Below the pieces are notes generated by a model. It made no database searches. It worked only from the letters and a program-made list of their open reading frames with translations, and was not told the DNA's origin. Both the position numbers and the translations under genes were made by a program. From Membranipora membranacea (Eukaryota; Bryozoa; Gymnolaemata; Cheilostomatida; Membraniporidae), in contig OU612065.1 of the NCBI GenBank assembly GCA_914767715.1, positions 32,614,001 through 32,674,000 on the forward strand: 60,000 nucleotides of DNA. Reading direction: 5' to 3'. This document shows positions 1-12,400 of the stretch, piece after piece (positions within the stretch are counted from its first letter, which is position 1; each line of letters begins with the position of its first letter).

Positions 1-524
1 TGTGACGATGCGTACGGTCCTGGGGAAATTGGCCAATATTTGGGCAGAATTCCTTACTCGCTTAGAAAAGCTTGAAACTCTGTTTTGACGTTCGTGATGA
101 CGTCCCTATATCTCATATAAAATATTAGCTCCCTGTGATGATGCGTATTCTATCGAGGTGTTTTGCAAGAAATTGACAAAAATCGATAGGTACGGTCCTG
201 GGGAAATTGGCCAATAATTGGGCAGAATTCCATTCTCGCTTAGAAACGCTTGAAACTCTGTTTTGACGTTCGCAATGACGTCCCAATATCTCATATAAAA
301 TATTAGCTCCCTGTGACGATGCGTATTCTATGGAGGTGTTTTGCAAGAAATTGACAAAAATCGATAGGTACGGTCCTCGGGAAATTGGCCAATAATTGGG
401 CAGAATTCCTTACTTGTTAGAAACGCTTGAAACTCTGTTTTGACGTTCGCAATGACGTCCCAATATCTCATATGAAATATTAGCTCCCTGTGATGATGCG
501 TATTCTATCGAGGTGTTTTGCAAG

Positions 525-1625
525 AAATTGACAAAAATCGATAGGTACGGTCCTGGGGAAATTGGCCAATAATTTGGCAAAATTCCTTACTCGCTTAGAA
601 ACGCTTGAAACTCTGCTTTGACGTTTGTGATGACGTCCCTATATCTCATATAAAATATTAGCTCCCTGTGATGATGCGTATTCTATCGAGGTGTGTTGCA
701 AGATATTGACAAAAATCGATAGGTACGGTCCTGGGGAAATTGGCCAATAATTGGGCAGAATTCCTTACTCGCTTAGAAACGCTTGAAACTCTGTTTTGAC
801 GTTCGTAATGACGTCCCAATATCTCATATGAACTATTTACTCCCTGTGATGATGCGTATTCTATCGAGGTGTTTTGCAAGAAATTGACAAAAATCGATAG
901 GTACGGTCCAGGGGAAATTGGCCAATAATTGGGCAGAATTCCTTACTCGCTTAGAAACGCTTGAAACTCGGTTTTTATGTTCCTGATGACGTCCCTATAT
1001 CTCATATAAAATATTAACTCCCTGTGACGATGCGTATTCTATGGATGTGTTTTGCAAGAAATTGACAAAAATCGATAGGTACGGTCCTGGGGAAATTGGC
1101 CAATAATTGGGCAGAATTCCTTTCTCGCTTAGAAACGCTTGAAACTCTGTTTTGACGTTCGTGATGACGTCCCCATATCTCATATAAAATATTAGCTCCC
1201 TGTGACGATGCGTATTCTATCGAGGTGTTTTGCAAGAAATTGACAAAAATCGATAGGTACGGTCCTGGGGAAATTGGCCAATAATTGGGCCGAATTCCTT
1301 ACTCACTTAGAAACGCTTGAAACTCTGTTTTGACGTTCGCAATGACGTCCCAATATCTCATGTAAAATATTAGCTCCCTGTGACGATGCATATTCTATCG
1401 AGGTGTTTTGCAAGAAATTTACAAAAATCGATAGGTACGGTCCTGGGGAAATTGGCCAATAATTGGGCAGAATTCCTTACTCGCTTAGAAACGCTTGAAA
1501 CTCTGTTTTGACGTTCGCAATGACGTCCCAATATCACATATAAAATATTAGCTCCGTGTGACGATGCGTACGGTCCTGGGGAAATTGGCCAATATTTGGG
1601 CAGAATTCCTTACTCGCTTAGAAAC
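525..1625 (+). repeat. 1,201-bp satellite segment, copy 1
   Basis: This segment recurs 1,201 bp downstream (about 1726-2826) with the same private variants: AATTTGGCAAAATTCC, GAAACTCTGCTTTGACG, AACTATTTACTCCC, CGGTTTTTATGTTCC, and the monomer lacking about 45 bp. The offset equals seven 178-bp monomers minus that deletion, so the whole seven-monomer unit was copied as one piece. Boundaries are approximate, set where the two copies stop agreeing. Confidence 0.85.
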
Positions 1626-1725
1626 GCTTGAAACTCTGTTTTGAGGTTCGCAATGACGTCCCTATATCTTATCTAAACTATTAGCTCCCTGTGACGTTGC
1701 CTTTCCTATCTACGTATTTTGTAAG

Positions 1726-2826
1726 AAATTGACAAAAATCGATAGGTACGGTCCTGGGGAAATTGGCCAATAATTTGGCAAAATTCCTTACTCGCTTAGA
1801 AACGCTTGAAACTCTGCTTTGACGTTTGTGATGACGTCCCTATATCTCATATAAAATATTAGCTCCCTGTGATGATGCGTATTCTATCGAGGTGTGTTGC
1901 AAGATATTGACAAAAATCGATAGGTACGGTCCTGGGGAAATTGGCCAATAATTGGGCAGAATTCCTTACTCGCTTAGAAACGCTTGAAACTCTGTTTTGA
2001 CGTTCGTAATGACGTCCCAATATCTCATATGAACTATTTACTCCCTGTGATGATGCGTATTCTATCGAGGTGTTTTGCAAGAAATTGACAAAAATCGATA
2101 GGTACGGTCCAGGGGAAATTGGCCAATAATTGGGCAGAATTCCTTACTCGCTTAGAAACGCTTGAAACTCGGTTTTTATGTTCCTGATGACGTCCCTATA
2201 TCTCATATAAAATATTAACTCCCTGTGACGATGCGTATTCTATGGATGTGTTTTGCAAGAAATTGACAAAAATCGATAGGTACGGTCCTGGGGAAATTGG
2301 CCAATAATTGGGCAGAATTCCTTTCTCGCTTAGAAACGCTTGAAACTCTGTTTTGACGTTCGTGATGACGTCCCCATATCTCATAAAAAATATTAGCTCC
2401 CTGTGACGATGCGTATTCTATCGAGGTGTTTTGCAAGAAATTGACAAAAATCGATAGGTACGGTCCTGGGGAAATTGGCCAATAATTGGGCCGAATTCCT
2501 TACTCACTTAGAAACGCTTGAAACTCTGTTTTGACGTTCGCAATGACGTCCCAATATCTCATGTAAAATATTAGCTCCCTGTGACGATGCATATTCTATC
2601 GAGGTGTTTTGCAAGAAATTTACAAAAATCGATAGGTACGGTCCTGGGGAAATTGGCCAATAATTGGGCAGAATTCCTTACTCGCTTAGAAACGCTTGAA
2701 ACTCTGTTTTGACGTTCGCAATGACGTCCCAATATCACATATAAAATATTAGCTCCGTGTGACGATGCGTACGGTCCTGGGGAAATTGGCCAATATTTGG
2801 GCAGAATTCCTTACTCGCTTAGAAAA
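1726..2826 (+). repeat. 1,201-bp satellite segment, copy 2
   Basis: Second copy of the seven-monomer unit at 525-1625. Very few differences are visible, for example CATAAAAAATATT near 2384 where copy 1 has CATATAAAATATT. It ends in a deleted monomer whose continuation (GAAAAGCTTG) matches the start of the window rather than copy 1, which marks a second exchange point. Confidence 0.85.
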
Positions 2827-3300
2827 GCTTGAAACTGTTTTGACGTTCGTGATGACGTCCCTATATCTCATATAAAATATTAGCTCCCTGTGATGATGCG
2901 TATTCTATCGAGGTGTTTTGCAAGAAATTGACAAAAATCGATAGGTACGGTCCTGGGGAAATTGGCCAATAATTGGGCAGAATTCCATTCTCGCTTAGAA
3001 ACGCTTGAAACTCTGTTTTGACGTTCGCAATGACGTCCCAATATCTCATATAAAATATTAGCTCCCTGTGACGATGCGTATTCTATGGAGGTGTTTTGCA
3101 AGAAATTGACAAAAATCGATAGGTACGGTCCTCGGGAAATTGGCCAATAATTGGGCAGAATTCCTTACTTGTTAGAAACGCTTGAAACTCTGTTTTGACG
3201 TTCGCAATGACGTCCCAATATCTCATATGAAATATTAGCTCCCTGTGATGATGCGTATTCTATCGAGGTGTTTTGCAAGAAATTGACAAAAATCGATAGG
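2758..3300 (+). repeat. Repeat of the window's first 550 bp at a 2,757-bp offset
   Basis: The sequence from 1 to about 550 recurs here at an offset of 2,757 bp. The offset becomes 2,755 bp after a 2-bp loss (CTCTG to CTG near 2836). Shared private variants include the deleted monomer, GAAAAGCTTG, CGGTCCTCGGGAAATTGG and TTACTTGTTAGAAACG. The similarity fades after about 3300. Confidence 0.8.
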
Positions 3301-3795
3301 TACGGTCCAGGGGAAATTGGCCAATAATTGGGCAGACTTCCTTACTCGCTTAGAAACGCTTGAAACTCGGTTTTGACGTTCGCAATGACGTCCCAATATC
3401 TCATATGAAATATTAGCTCCCTGTGACGATGCGTATTCTATCGACGTGTTTTGCAAGTAATTGACAAAAATCGATAGGTACGATCCTGGGGAAATTGGCT
3501 AATAATTGGGCAGAATTCCTTACTCGCTTAGAAACGCTTGAAACTCTGTTTTGACGTTCGTGATGACGTCCCTATATCTCATATAAAATATTAGCTCCCT
3601 GTGACGATGCGTATTCTATGGAGGTGTTTTGCAAGAAATTGACTAAAATCGATAGGTACGGTCCTGGGGAAATTGGCCAATAATTGGGCAGAATTCCTTA
3701 TTCGCTTAGAAACGCTGGAAACTCTGTATTGACGTTCGCAATGACGTACCAAGATCTCATATGAAATATTAGCTCCCTGTGACGATGCGTATTCT

Positions 3796-5930
3796 ATCTA
3801 GGTATTATGCAAGAAATCGACAAAAATCGATAGGTACGGTCCTGGGGAAATTAGCCAATAATTTGGCATAATTCTTTACTAGCTTAGGAATACTTGAAAC
3901 TATGTTTCGAGGTTCGCAATGACGTCCCTATGTCTCATCTAAAATATTAGCTCCCGGTGACCATGCGTTTTCTATCTAGGTATTTTGCAAGAAATCGACA
4001 AAAATCGATAGGTACGGTCCTCGGGAAATTAGCCAATAATTGGGCAGAATTCTTTACTCGCTAAGAAACGCTTGAAACTCTGTTATGAGGTTCGCAATGA
4101 CTTCCCTATATCTCATGTAAAATATTAGCCCCCTGTAACTATGCGTTTTCTATCTAGATAACTTGCAAGAAATCCACAAAAATCAATAGGTACGGTCCTG
4201 GGGAAATTAGCCAATAATTGGGCATAATTCTTTATTAGCTAAGAAACGCTTGATAATCTGTTTTGAGGTTCGCAATGACGTACGTCCCTATATCTCGTCT
4301 AAAATATTAGCTCCCTGTGACAATACGTTTTCCATCTAGGTATATTGCAAGAAATTGACAAAGATCGATAGGTACGGTCCTGGGGAAATTAGTCAATAAT
4401 TTGGCATAATTCTGTACTAGCTTAGAAACGCTTGAAACTCTGTTATGAGGTTCGCAATGACGTCCCTATATCTCATCTAAAATATTAGCCCCCTGTGACG
4501 ATGCGTTTTCTATATAGTTATTTTGCAAGAAATCAACAAAAATCGATAGGTTTGGTCCTGGGGAAATTAGCCAATAATTGGGCATGATTCTTTATTAGCT
4601 AAGAAACGCTTGATACTCTGTTTTGAGGTTCGCAATGACTTACGTCCCTATATCTCATCTAAAATATTAGATCCCTGTGACGATGCGTTTTCTATCTAGG
4701 TGTTTTGCAGGAAATCGACAAAAATTGATAGGTACGGTCCTCGGGAAATTAGCCAATAATTTGGCATAATTCTTTACTAGCTTAGGAACGCTTGAAACTC
4801 TGTTTTGAGGTTCGCAATGAAGTCCATATATCTCATCTAAAATATGAGCTCCCTGTGACGATGCGTCTTCTATCTAGGTATTTTGCAAGAAATCAACAAA
4901 AATCGTTAGGTACGGTCCTGGGGAAATTAGCCAATAATTGGGCATAATTCTTTATTAGCTAAGAAACGCTTGATACTCTGTTTTGAGGTTCGCAATGACT
5001 TACGTCCCTATATCTCATCTAAAATATTAGCTCCCTGTGACGATGCGTTTTCTATCTAGGTATTTTGCAAGAAATCGACAAAAATCAAAAGGTACGGTCC
5101 TGGGGAAATTAGCCAATAATTAGGCAAAATTCTTTACCAACGTAGAAACGCTTGAAACTCTGTTTTAAGGTTCGCAATGACGTCCCTATATCTCATCTAA
5201 AATATTAGCTCCCTGTGACGATGCGTTTTCTATCTAGGTATTTTGCAAGAAATCGACAAAAATCGATAGGTACGGTCCTGGGGAAATTAGCCAATAATTG
5301 GGCATAATTCTTTATTAGCTAAGAAACGCTTGATACTCTGTTTTGAGGTTCGCAATGACGTACGTCCCTATATCTCATATAAAATATTAGCTCCCTGTGA
5401 CGATGCGTTTTCTATCTAGGTGTTTTGCAAGAAATCGACAAAGATCGATAGGTACGGTCCTGGGGAAATTAGCCAATAATTGGGCATAACTCTTTATTAG
5501 CTAAGAAACGCTTGATACTCTGTTTTGAGGTTCACAATGACGTACGTCCCTATATCTCATATAAAATATTAGCTCCCTGTGACGATGCGTTTTCTATCTA
5601 GGTGTTTTGCAAGAAATCGACAAAAATCGATAGGTACGGTCCTGGGCAAATTAACCAATAATTGGGCATAATTCTTTACTAGCTTAGAAACGCTTGAAAC
5701 TCTGTTTTAAGGTTCGCAATGACGTTCCTATGTCTCATCTAAAATATTAACCCCCTGTGACGATGCGTTTTCTATCTAGGTATTATGCAAGAAATTGACA
5801 AAAATCGATAGGTACGGTCCTGGGGAAATTAGCCAATAATTTGGCATAATTCTGTACTAGCTTAGAAACGCTTGAAACTCTGTTTTAAGGTTCGCAATGA
5901 CGTCCCTATATCTCATCTAAAATATGAGCT
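3796..5930 (+). repeat. Subfamily B multi-monomer segment, copy 1 (offset 4,842/5,020 bp)
   Basis: A roughly 12-monomer run that reappears from about 8638. The offset is 4,842 bp up to about 4940 and 5,020 bp afterwards, because the second copy has one extra 178-bp monomer (about 9782-9960). Shared private marks include GGTATTATGC at 3801, GGAATACTTGAAACTATG, TAGATAACTTGC, GATAGGTTTGGTCC, TTTTGCAGGAAATCG, AATCGTTAGG and AATCAAAAGG. Confidence 0.85.
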
Positions 5931-8637
5931 CCCTGTGACGATGCGTTTTCTATCTAGGTTATTTGCAAGAAATCAACAAAAATCGTTAGGTACGGTCATG
6001 GGGAAATTAGCCAATAATTAGGCAAAATTCTTTACCAACGTAGAAACGCTTGAAACTCTGTTTTGAGGTTCGCAATGACGTCCATATATCTCATCTAAAA
6101 TATGAGCTCCCTGTGACGATGCGTTTTCTATCTAGGTATTTTGCAAGAAATCGACAAAAATCAATAGGTACGGTCCTGGGGAAATTAGCCAATAATTAGG
6201 CAAAATTCTTTACCAACGTAGAAACGCTTGAAACTCTGTTTTAAGGTTCGCAATGACGTCCCTATATCTCATCTAAAATATTAGCTCCCTGTGACGATGC
6301 GTTTTCTATCTAGGTATTTTGCAAGAAATCGACAAAAATCGATAGGTACGGTCCTGGGGAAATTAGCCAATAATTTTGCAGAATACCTTACTAGTTTAGA
6401 AACGCTTGAAACTCTGTTTTGAGGTTCGCAATGACGTCCCTATATCTCATATAAAATATTAGCTCCCTGTGACGATGCGTTTTCTATCTAGGTATTTTGC
6501 AAGAAATCGACAAAAATCGATAGGTACGGTCCTGAGGAAATAAGCCAATAATTTGGCAGAATTCTTTACTAACTAGAAACGCTTGAAAATCTGTTTTGAG
6601 GTTCAAAATGAAGTCCCTGTATCTCATCTAAAATAATAGCTCCCTGTGACGATGCGTTTGCTATCTAGGTGTTTTGCAAGAAATTGACAAACATCGATAG
6701 GTACGGTCCTGGGCAAATTAGCCAATAATTTGGCATAATATCTTTACTAGCTTAGGAACTCTTAAAACTATATATTGAGGTTCGCAATGACGTCCCTATG
6801 TCTCATCTAAAATATTAGCTTCCTGTGACGATGCGTTTTCTATCTAGGTATTTTGCAAGAAATCGGCAAAAATCGATAGGTACGGTCCTAGGGAAATTAG
6901 CCAATAATTTGGCATAATTCTTTACTAGCTTAGGAAGACTTGAAACTATGTTTCGAGGTTCGCAATGACGTCCCTATGTCTCATCTAAAATATTAGCTCC
7001 CTGTGACCATGCGTTTTCTATCTAGGTATTTTGCAAGAAATCGACAAAAATCGATAGGTACGGTCCTGGGGGAATTAGCCAATAATTGGGCAAAATTCTT
7101 TACTCGCTAAGAAACGCTTGAAACTCTGTTATGAGGTTCGCAATGACTTCCCTATATCTCATGTAAAATATTAGCCCCCTGTAACTATGCGTTTTCTATC
7201 TAGATAATTTGCAAGAAATCGACAAAAATCGATAGGTACGGTCCTGGGGAAATTAGCCAATAATTGGGCATAATTCTTTATTAGCTAAGAAACGCTTGAT
7301 AATCTGTTTTGAGGTTCGCAATGACGTGCGTCCCTATATCTCGTCTAAAATATTAGCTCCCTGTGACGATACGTTTTCCATCTAGGTATATTGCAAGAAA
7401 TTGACAAAGATCGATAGGTACGGTCCTGGGGAATTTAGCCAATAATTGGGCATAATTCTTTATTAGCTAAGAAACGCTTGATACTCTGTTTTGAGGTTCG
7501 CAATGACGTACGTCCCTATATCTCATATAAAATATTAGCTCCCTGTGACGATGCGTTTTCTATCTAGGTGTTTTGCAAGAAATCGACAAAGATCGATAGG
7601 TACGGTCCTGGGGAAATTAGCCAATAATTGGGCATAATTCTTTATTAGCTAAGAAACGCTTGATAATCTGTTTTGAGGTTCGCAATGAAGTACGTCCCTA
7701 TATCTCGTCTAAAATATTAGCTCCCTGTGACGATACGTTTTCCATCTAGGTATATTGCAAGAAATTGACAAAGATCGATAGGTACGGTCCTGGGGAAATT
7801 AGTCAATAATTTGGCATAATTCTGTACAAGCGTAGAATCGCTTGAAACTCTGTTATGAGGTTCGCAATGACGTCCCTATATCTCATCTAAAATATTAGCC
7901 CCCTGTGACGATGCGTTTTCTATATAGTTATTTTGCAAGAAATCAACAAAAATTGATAGGTACGGTCCTTGGGAAATTAGCCAATAATTGGGCATAATTC
8001 TTTATTAGCTAAGAAACGCTTGATACTCTGTTTTGAGGTTCGCAAAGACTTACGTCCCTATATCTCATCTAAAATATTAGCTCCCTGTGACGATGCGTTT
8101 TCTATCTAGGTGTTTTGCAGGAAATCGACAAAAATCGATAGGTACGGTCCTGGGGAAATTAGCCAATAATTTGGCATAATTCTTTACTAGCTTAGGAACG
8201 CTTGAAACTCTGTTTTGAGGTTCGCAATGAAGTCCATATATCTCATCTAAAATATGAGCCCCCTGTGACGATGCGTTTTCTACATAGTTATTTTGCAAGA
8301 AATCAACAAAAATCGATAGGTACGATCCTGGGGAAATTAGCCAATAATTGGGCATAATTCTTTATTAGCTAAGAAACGCTTGAAAATCTGTTTTGAGGTT
8401 CAAAATGAAGTCCCTGTATCTCATCTAAAATAATAGCTCCCTGTGACAATGCGTTTGCTATCTAGGTGGTTTGCAAAAAATCGACAAAAATGGATAAGTA
8501 CGGTCCTGGGGAAATTAGCCAATAAATGGGCATAATTCTTTACTAGCTTAGAAACGCTTGAAACTCTGTTTTAAGGTTCGCAATGATGTCCCTATATTTC
8601 ATCTAAAATATGAGCTCCCTGTGACCATGCGTTTTCT

Positions 8638-10950
8638 ATCTAGGTATTATGCAAGAAATCGACAAAAATCGATAGGTACGGTCCTGGGGAAATTAGCCAA
8701 TAATTTGGCATAATTCTTTACTAGCTTAGGAATACTTGAAACTATGTTTCGAGGTTCGCAATGACGTCCCTATGTCTCATCTAAAATATTAGCTCCCGGT
8801 GACCATGCGTTTTCTATCTAGGTATTTTGCAAGAAATCGACAAAAATCGATAGGTACGGTCCTCGGGAAATTAGCCAATAATTGGGCAGAATTCTTTACT
8901 CGCTAAGAAACGCTTGAAACTCTGTTATGAGGTTCGCAATGACTTCCCTATATCTCATGTAAAATATTAGCCCCCTGTAACTATGCGTTTTCTATCTAGA
9001 TAACTTGCAAGAAATCGACAAAAATCAATAGGTACGGTCCTGGGGAAATTAGCCAATAATTGGGCATAATTCTTTATTAGCTAAGAAACGCTTGATAATC
9101 TGTTTTGAGGTTCGCAATGACGTACGTCCCTATATCTCGTCTAAAATATTAGCTCCCTGTGACGATACGTTTTCCATCTAGGTATATTGCAAGAAATTGA
9201 CAAAGATCGATAGGTACGGTCCTGGGGAAATTAGTCAATAATTTGGCATAATTCTGTACTAGCTTAGAAACGCTTGAAACTCTGTTATGAGGTTCGCAAT
9301 GACGTCCCTATATCTCATCTAAAATATTAGCCCCCTGTGACGATGCGTTTTCTATATAGTTAATTTGCAAGAAATCAACAAAAATCGATAGGTTTGGTCC
9401 TGGGGAAATTAGCCAATAATTGGGCATGATTCTTTATTAGCTAAGAAACGCTTGATACTCTGTTTTGAGGTTCGCAATGACTTACGTCCCTATATCTCAT
9501 CTAAAATATTAGATCCCTGTGACGATGCGTTTTCTATCTAGGTGTTTTGCAGGAAATCGACAAAAATTGATAGGTACGGTCCTCGGGAAATTAGCCAATA
9601 ATTTGGCATAATTCTTTACTAGCTTAGGAACGCTTGAAACTCTGTTTTGAGGTTCGCAATGAAGTCCATATATCTCATCTAAAATATGAGCTCCCTGTGA
9701 CGATGCGTTTTCTATCTAGGTATTTTGCAAGAAATCAACAAAAATCGTTAGGTACGGTCCTGGGGAAATTAGCCAATAATTAGGCTAAATTCTTTACCAA
9801 CGTAGAAACGCTTGAAACTCTGTTTTGAGGTTTGCAATGACGTCCATATATCTCATCTAAAATATGAGCTCCCTGTGACGATGCGTTTTCTATATAGTTA
9901 TTTTGCAAGAAATCAACAAAAATCGATAGGTACGGTCCTTGGGAAATTAGCCAATAATTGGGCATAATTCTTTATTAGCTAAGAAACGCTTGATACTCTG
10001 TTTTGAGGTTCGCAATGACTTACGTCCCTATATCTCATCTAAAATATTAGCTCCCTGTGACGATGCGTTTTCTATCTAGGTATTTTGCAAGAAATCGACA
10101 AAAATCAAAAGGTACGGTCCTGGGGAAATTAGCCAATAATTAGGCAAAATTCTTTACCAACGTAGAAACGCTTGAAACTCTGTTTTAAGGTTCGCAATGA
10201 CGTCCCTATATCTGATCTAAAATATTAGCTCCCTGTGACGATGCGTTTTCTATCTAGGTATTTTGCAAGAAATCGACAAAAATCGATAGGTACGGTCCTG
10301 GGGAAATTAGCCAATAATTGGGCATAATTCTTTATTAGCTAAGAAACGCTTGATACTCTGTTTTGAGGTTCGCAATGACGTACGTCCCTATATCTCATAT
10401 AAAATATTAGCTCCCTGTGACGATGCGTTTTCTATCTAGGTGTTTTGCAAGAAATCGACAAAGATCGATAGGTACGGTCCTGGGGAAATTAGCCAATAAT
10501 TGGGCATAACTCTTTATTAGCTAAGAAACGCTTGATACTCTGTTTTGAGGTTCACAATGACGTACGTCCCTATATCTCATATAAAATATTAGCTCCCTGT
10601 GACGATGCGTTTTCTATCTAGGTGTTTTGCAAGAATTCGACAAAAATCGATAGGTACGGTCCTGGGCAAATTAACCAATAATTGGGCATAATTCTTTACT
10701 AGCTTAGAAATGCTTGAAACTCTGTTTTAAGGTTCGCAATGACGTTCCTATGTCTCATCTAAAATATTAACCCCCTGTGACGATGCGTTTTCTATCTAGG
10801 TATTATGCAAGAAATTGACAAAAATCGATAGGTACGGTCCTGGGGAAATTAGCCAATAATTTGGCATAATTCTGTACTAGCTTAGAAACGCTTGAAACTC
10901 TGTTTTAAGGTTCGCAATGACGTCCCTATATCTCATCTAAAATATGAGCT
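8638..10950 (+). repeat. Subfamily B multi-monomer segment, copy 2 with one extra monomer
   Basis: Second copy of 3796-5930. The additional monomer near 9782-9960 (starting TTAGGCTAAATTC, ACCAACGTAG) explains the offset change from 4,842 to 5,020 bp and is the expected trace of unequal exchange. Part of this segment was copied again at an offset of 2,156 bp (11040-12400). Confidence 0.85.
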
Positions 10951-11039
10951 CCCTGTGACCATGCGTTTTCTATCTAGGTATTTTGCAAGAAATCGACAAA
11001 AATCGATAGGTACGGTCATGGGGAAATTAGCCAATAATT

Positions 11040-12400
11040 GGGCATAATTCTTTACTCGCTAAGAAACGCTTGAAACTCTGTTATGAGGTTCGCAATGACT
11101 TCCCTATATCTCATGTAAAATATTAGCCCCCTGTAACTATGCGTTTTCTATCTAGATAACTTGCAAGAAATCGACAAAAATCAATAGGTACGGTCCTGGG
11201 GAAATTAGCCAATAATTGGGCATAATTCTTTATTAGCTAAGAAACGCTTGATAATCTGTTTTGAGGTTCGCAATGACGTACGTCCCTATATCTCGTCTAA
11301 AATATTAGCTCCCTGTGACGATACGTTTTCCATCTAGGTATATTGCAAGAAATTGACAAAGATCGATAGGTACGGTCCTGGGGAAATTAGTCAATAATTT
11401 GGCATAATTCTGTACTAGCTTAGAAACGCTTGAAACTCTGTTATGAGGTTCGCAATGACGTCCCTATATCTCATCTAAAATATTAGCCCCCTGTGACGAT
11501 GCGTTTTCTATATAGTTAATTTGCAAGAAATCAACAAAAATCGATAGGTTTGGTCCTGGGGAAATTAGCCAATAATTGGGCATGATTCTTTATTAGCTAA
11601 GAAACGCTTGATACTCTGTTTTGAGGTTCGCAATGACTTACGTCCCTATATCTCATCTAAAATATTAGATCCCTGTGACGATGCGTTTTCTATCTAGGTG
11701 TTTTGCAGGAAATCGACAAAAATTGATAGGTACGGTCCTCGGGAAATTAGCCAATAATTTGGCATAATTCTTTACTAGCTTAGGAACGCTTGAAACTCTG
11801 TTTTGAGGTTCGCAATGAAGTCCATATATCTCATCTAAAATATGAGCTCCCTGTGACGATGCGTTTTCTATCTAGGTATTTTGCAAGAAATCAACAAAAA
11901 TCGTTAGGTACGGTCCTGGGGAAATTAGCCAATAATTAGGCTAAATTCTTTACCAACGTAGAAACGCTTGAAACTCTGTTTTGAGGTTTGCAATGACGTC
12001 CATATATCTCATCTAAAATATGAGCTCCCTGTGACGATGCGTTTTCTATATAGTTATTTTGCAAGAAATCAACAAAAATCGATCGGTACGGTCCTTGGGA
12101 AATTAGCCAATAATTGGGCATAATTCTTTATTAGCTAAGAAACGCTTGATACTCTGTTTTGAGGTTCGCAATGACTTACGTCCCTATATCTCATCTAAAA
12201 TATTAGCTCCCTGTGACGATGCGTTTTCTATCTAGGTATTTTGCAAGAAATCGACAAAAATCAAAAGGTACGGTCCTGGGGAAATTAGCCAATAATTAGG
12301 CAAAATTCTTTACCAACGTAGAAACGCTTGAAACTCTGTTTTAAGGTTCGCAATGACGTCCCTATATCTGATCTAAAATATTAGCTCCCTGTGACGATGC
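11040..12400 (+). repeat. Subfamily B segment, copy 3 (offset 2,156 bp)
   Basis: Matches about 8884-10244 at a constant offset of 2,156 bp (12 monomers, five of them 182 bp). It includes private variants such as TTAGGCTAAATTC and TATCTGATCTAAAAT (10211 and 12367), and the extra monomer found only in copy 2. It therefore descends from copy 2, not copy 1. Confidence 0.85.

Larger units (their letters stand above)
1..3795 (+). repeat. Satellite array, subfamily A (left block), 178-bp monomer
   Basis: About 21 head-to-tail monomers of 178 bp. Each contains, in order on the + strand, ATTGGCCAATAATTGGGCAG, AGAATTCCTTACTCGC, TTAGAAACGCTTGAAACTCT, GACGTTCGCAATGACGTCCC, ATTAGCTCCCTGTGACGATG, CTATGGAGGTGTTTTGC and AATCGATAGGTACGGTCC. 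Features that mark subfamily A are ATTGGCCAAT, GAATTC, GACGTTCGC and a GTATTCTATSGAGG segment. Three monomers (starting near 1, 1556 and 2757) share an internal deletion of roughly 45 bp that joins GATGCG directly to TACGGTCC. The block is built from larger duplicated segments listed separately. The last A-like monomer (about 3600-3795) already carries extra substitutions, and the next one begins with B sequence. Short antisense reading frames recur here but are a by-product of the repeat. Certain as a tandem repeat; function unknown. Confidence 0.97.
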
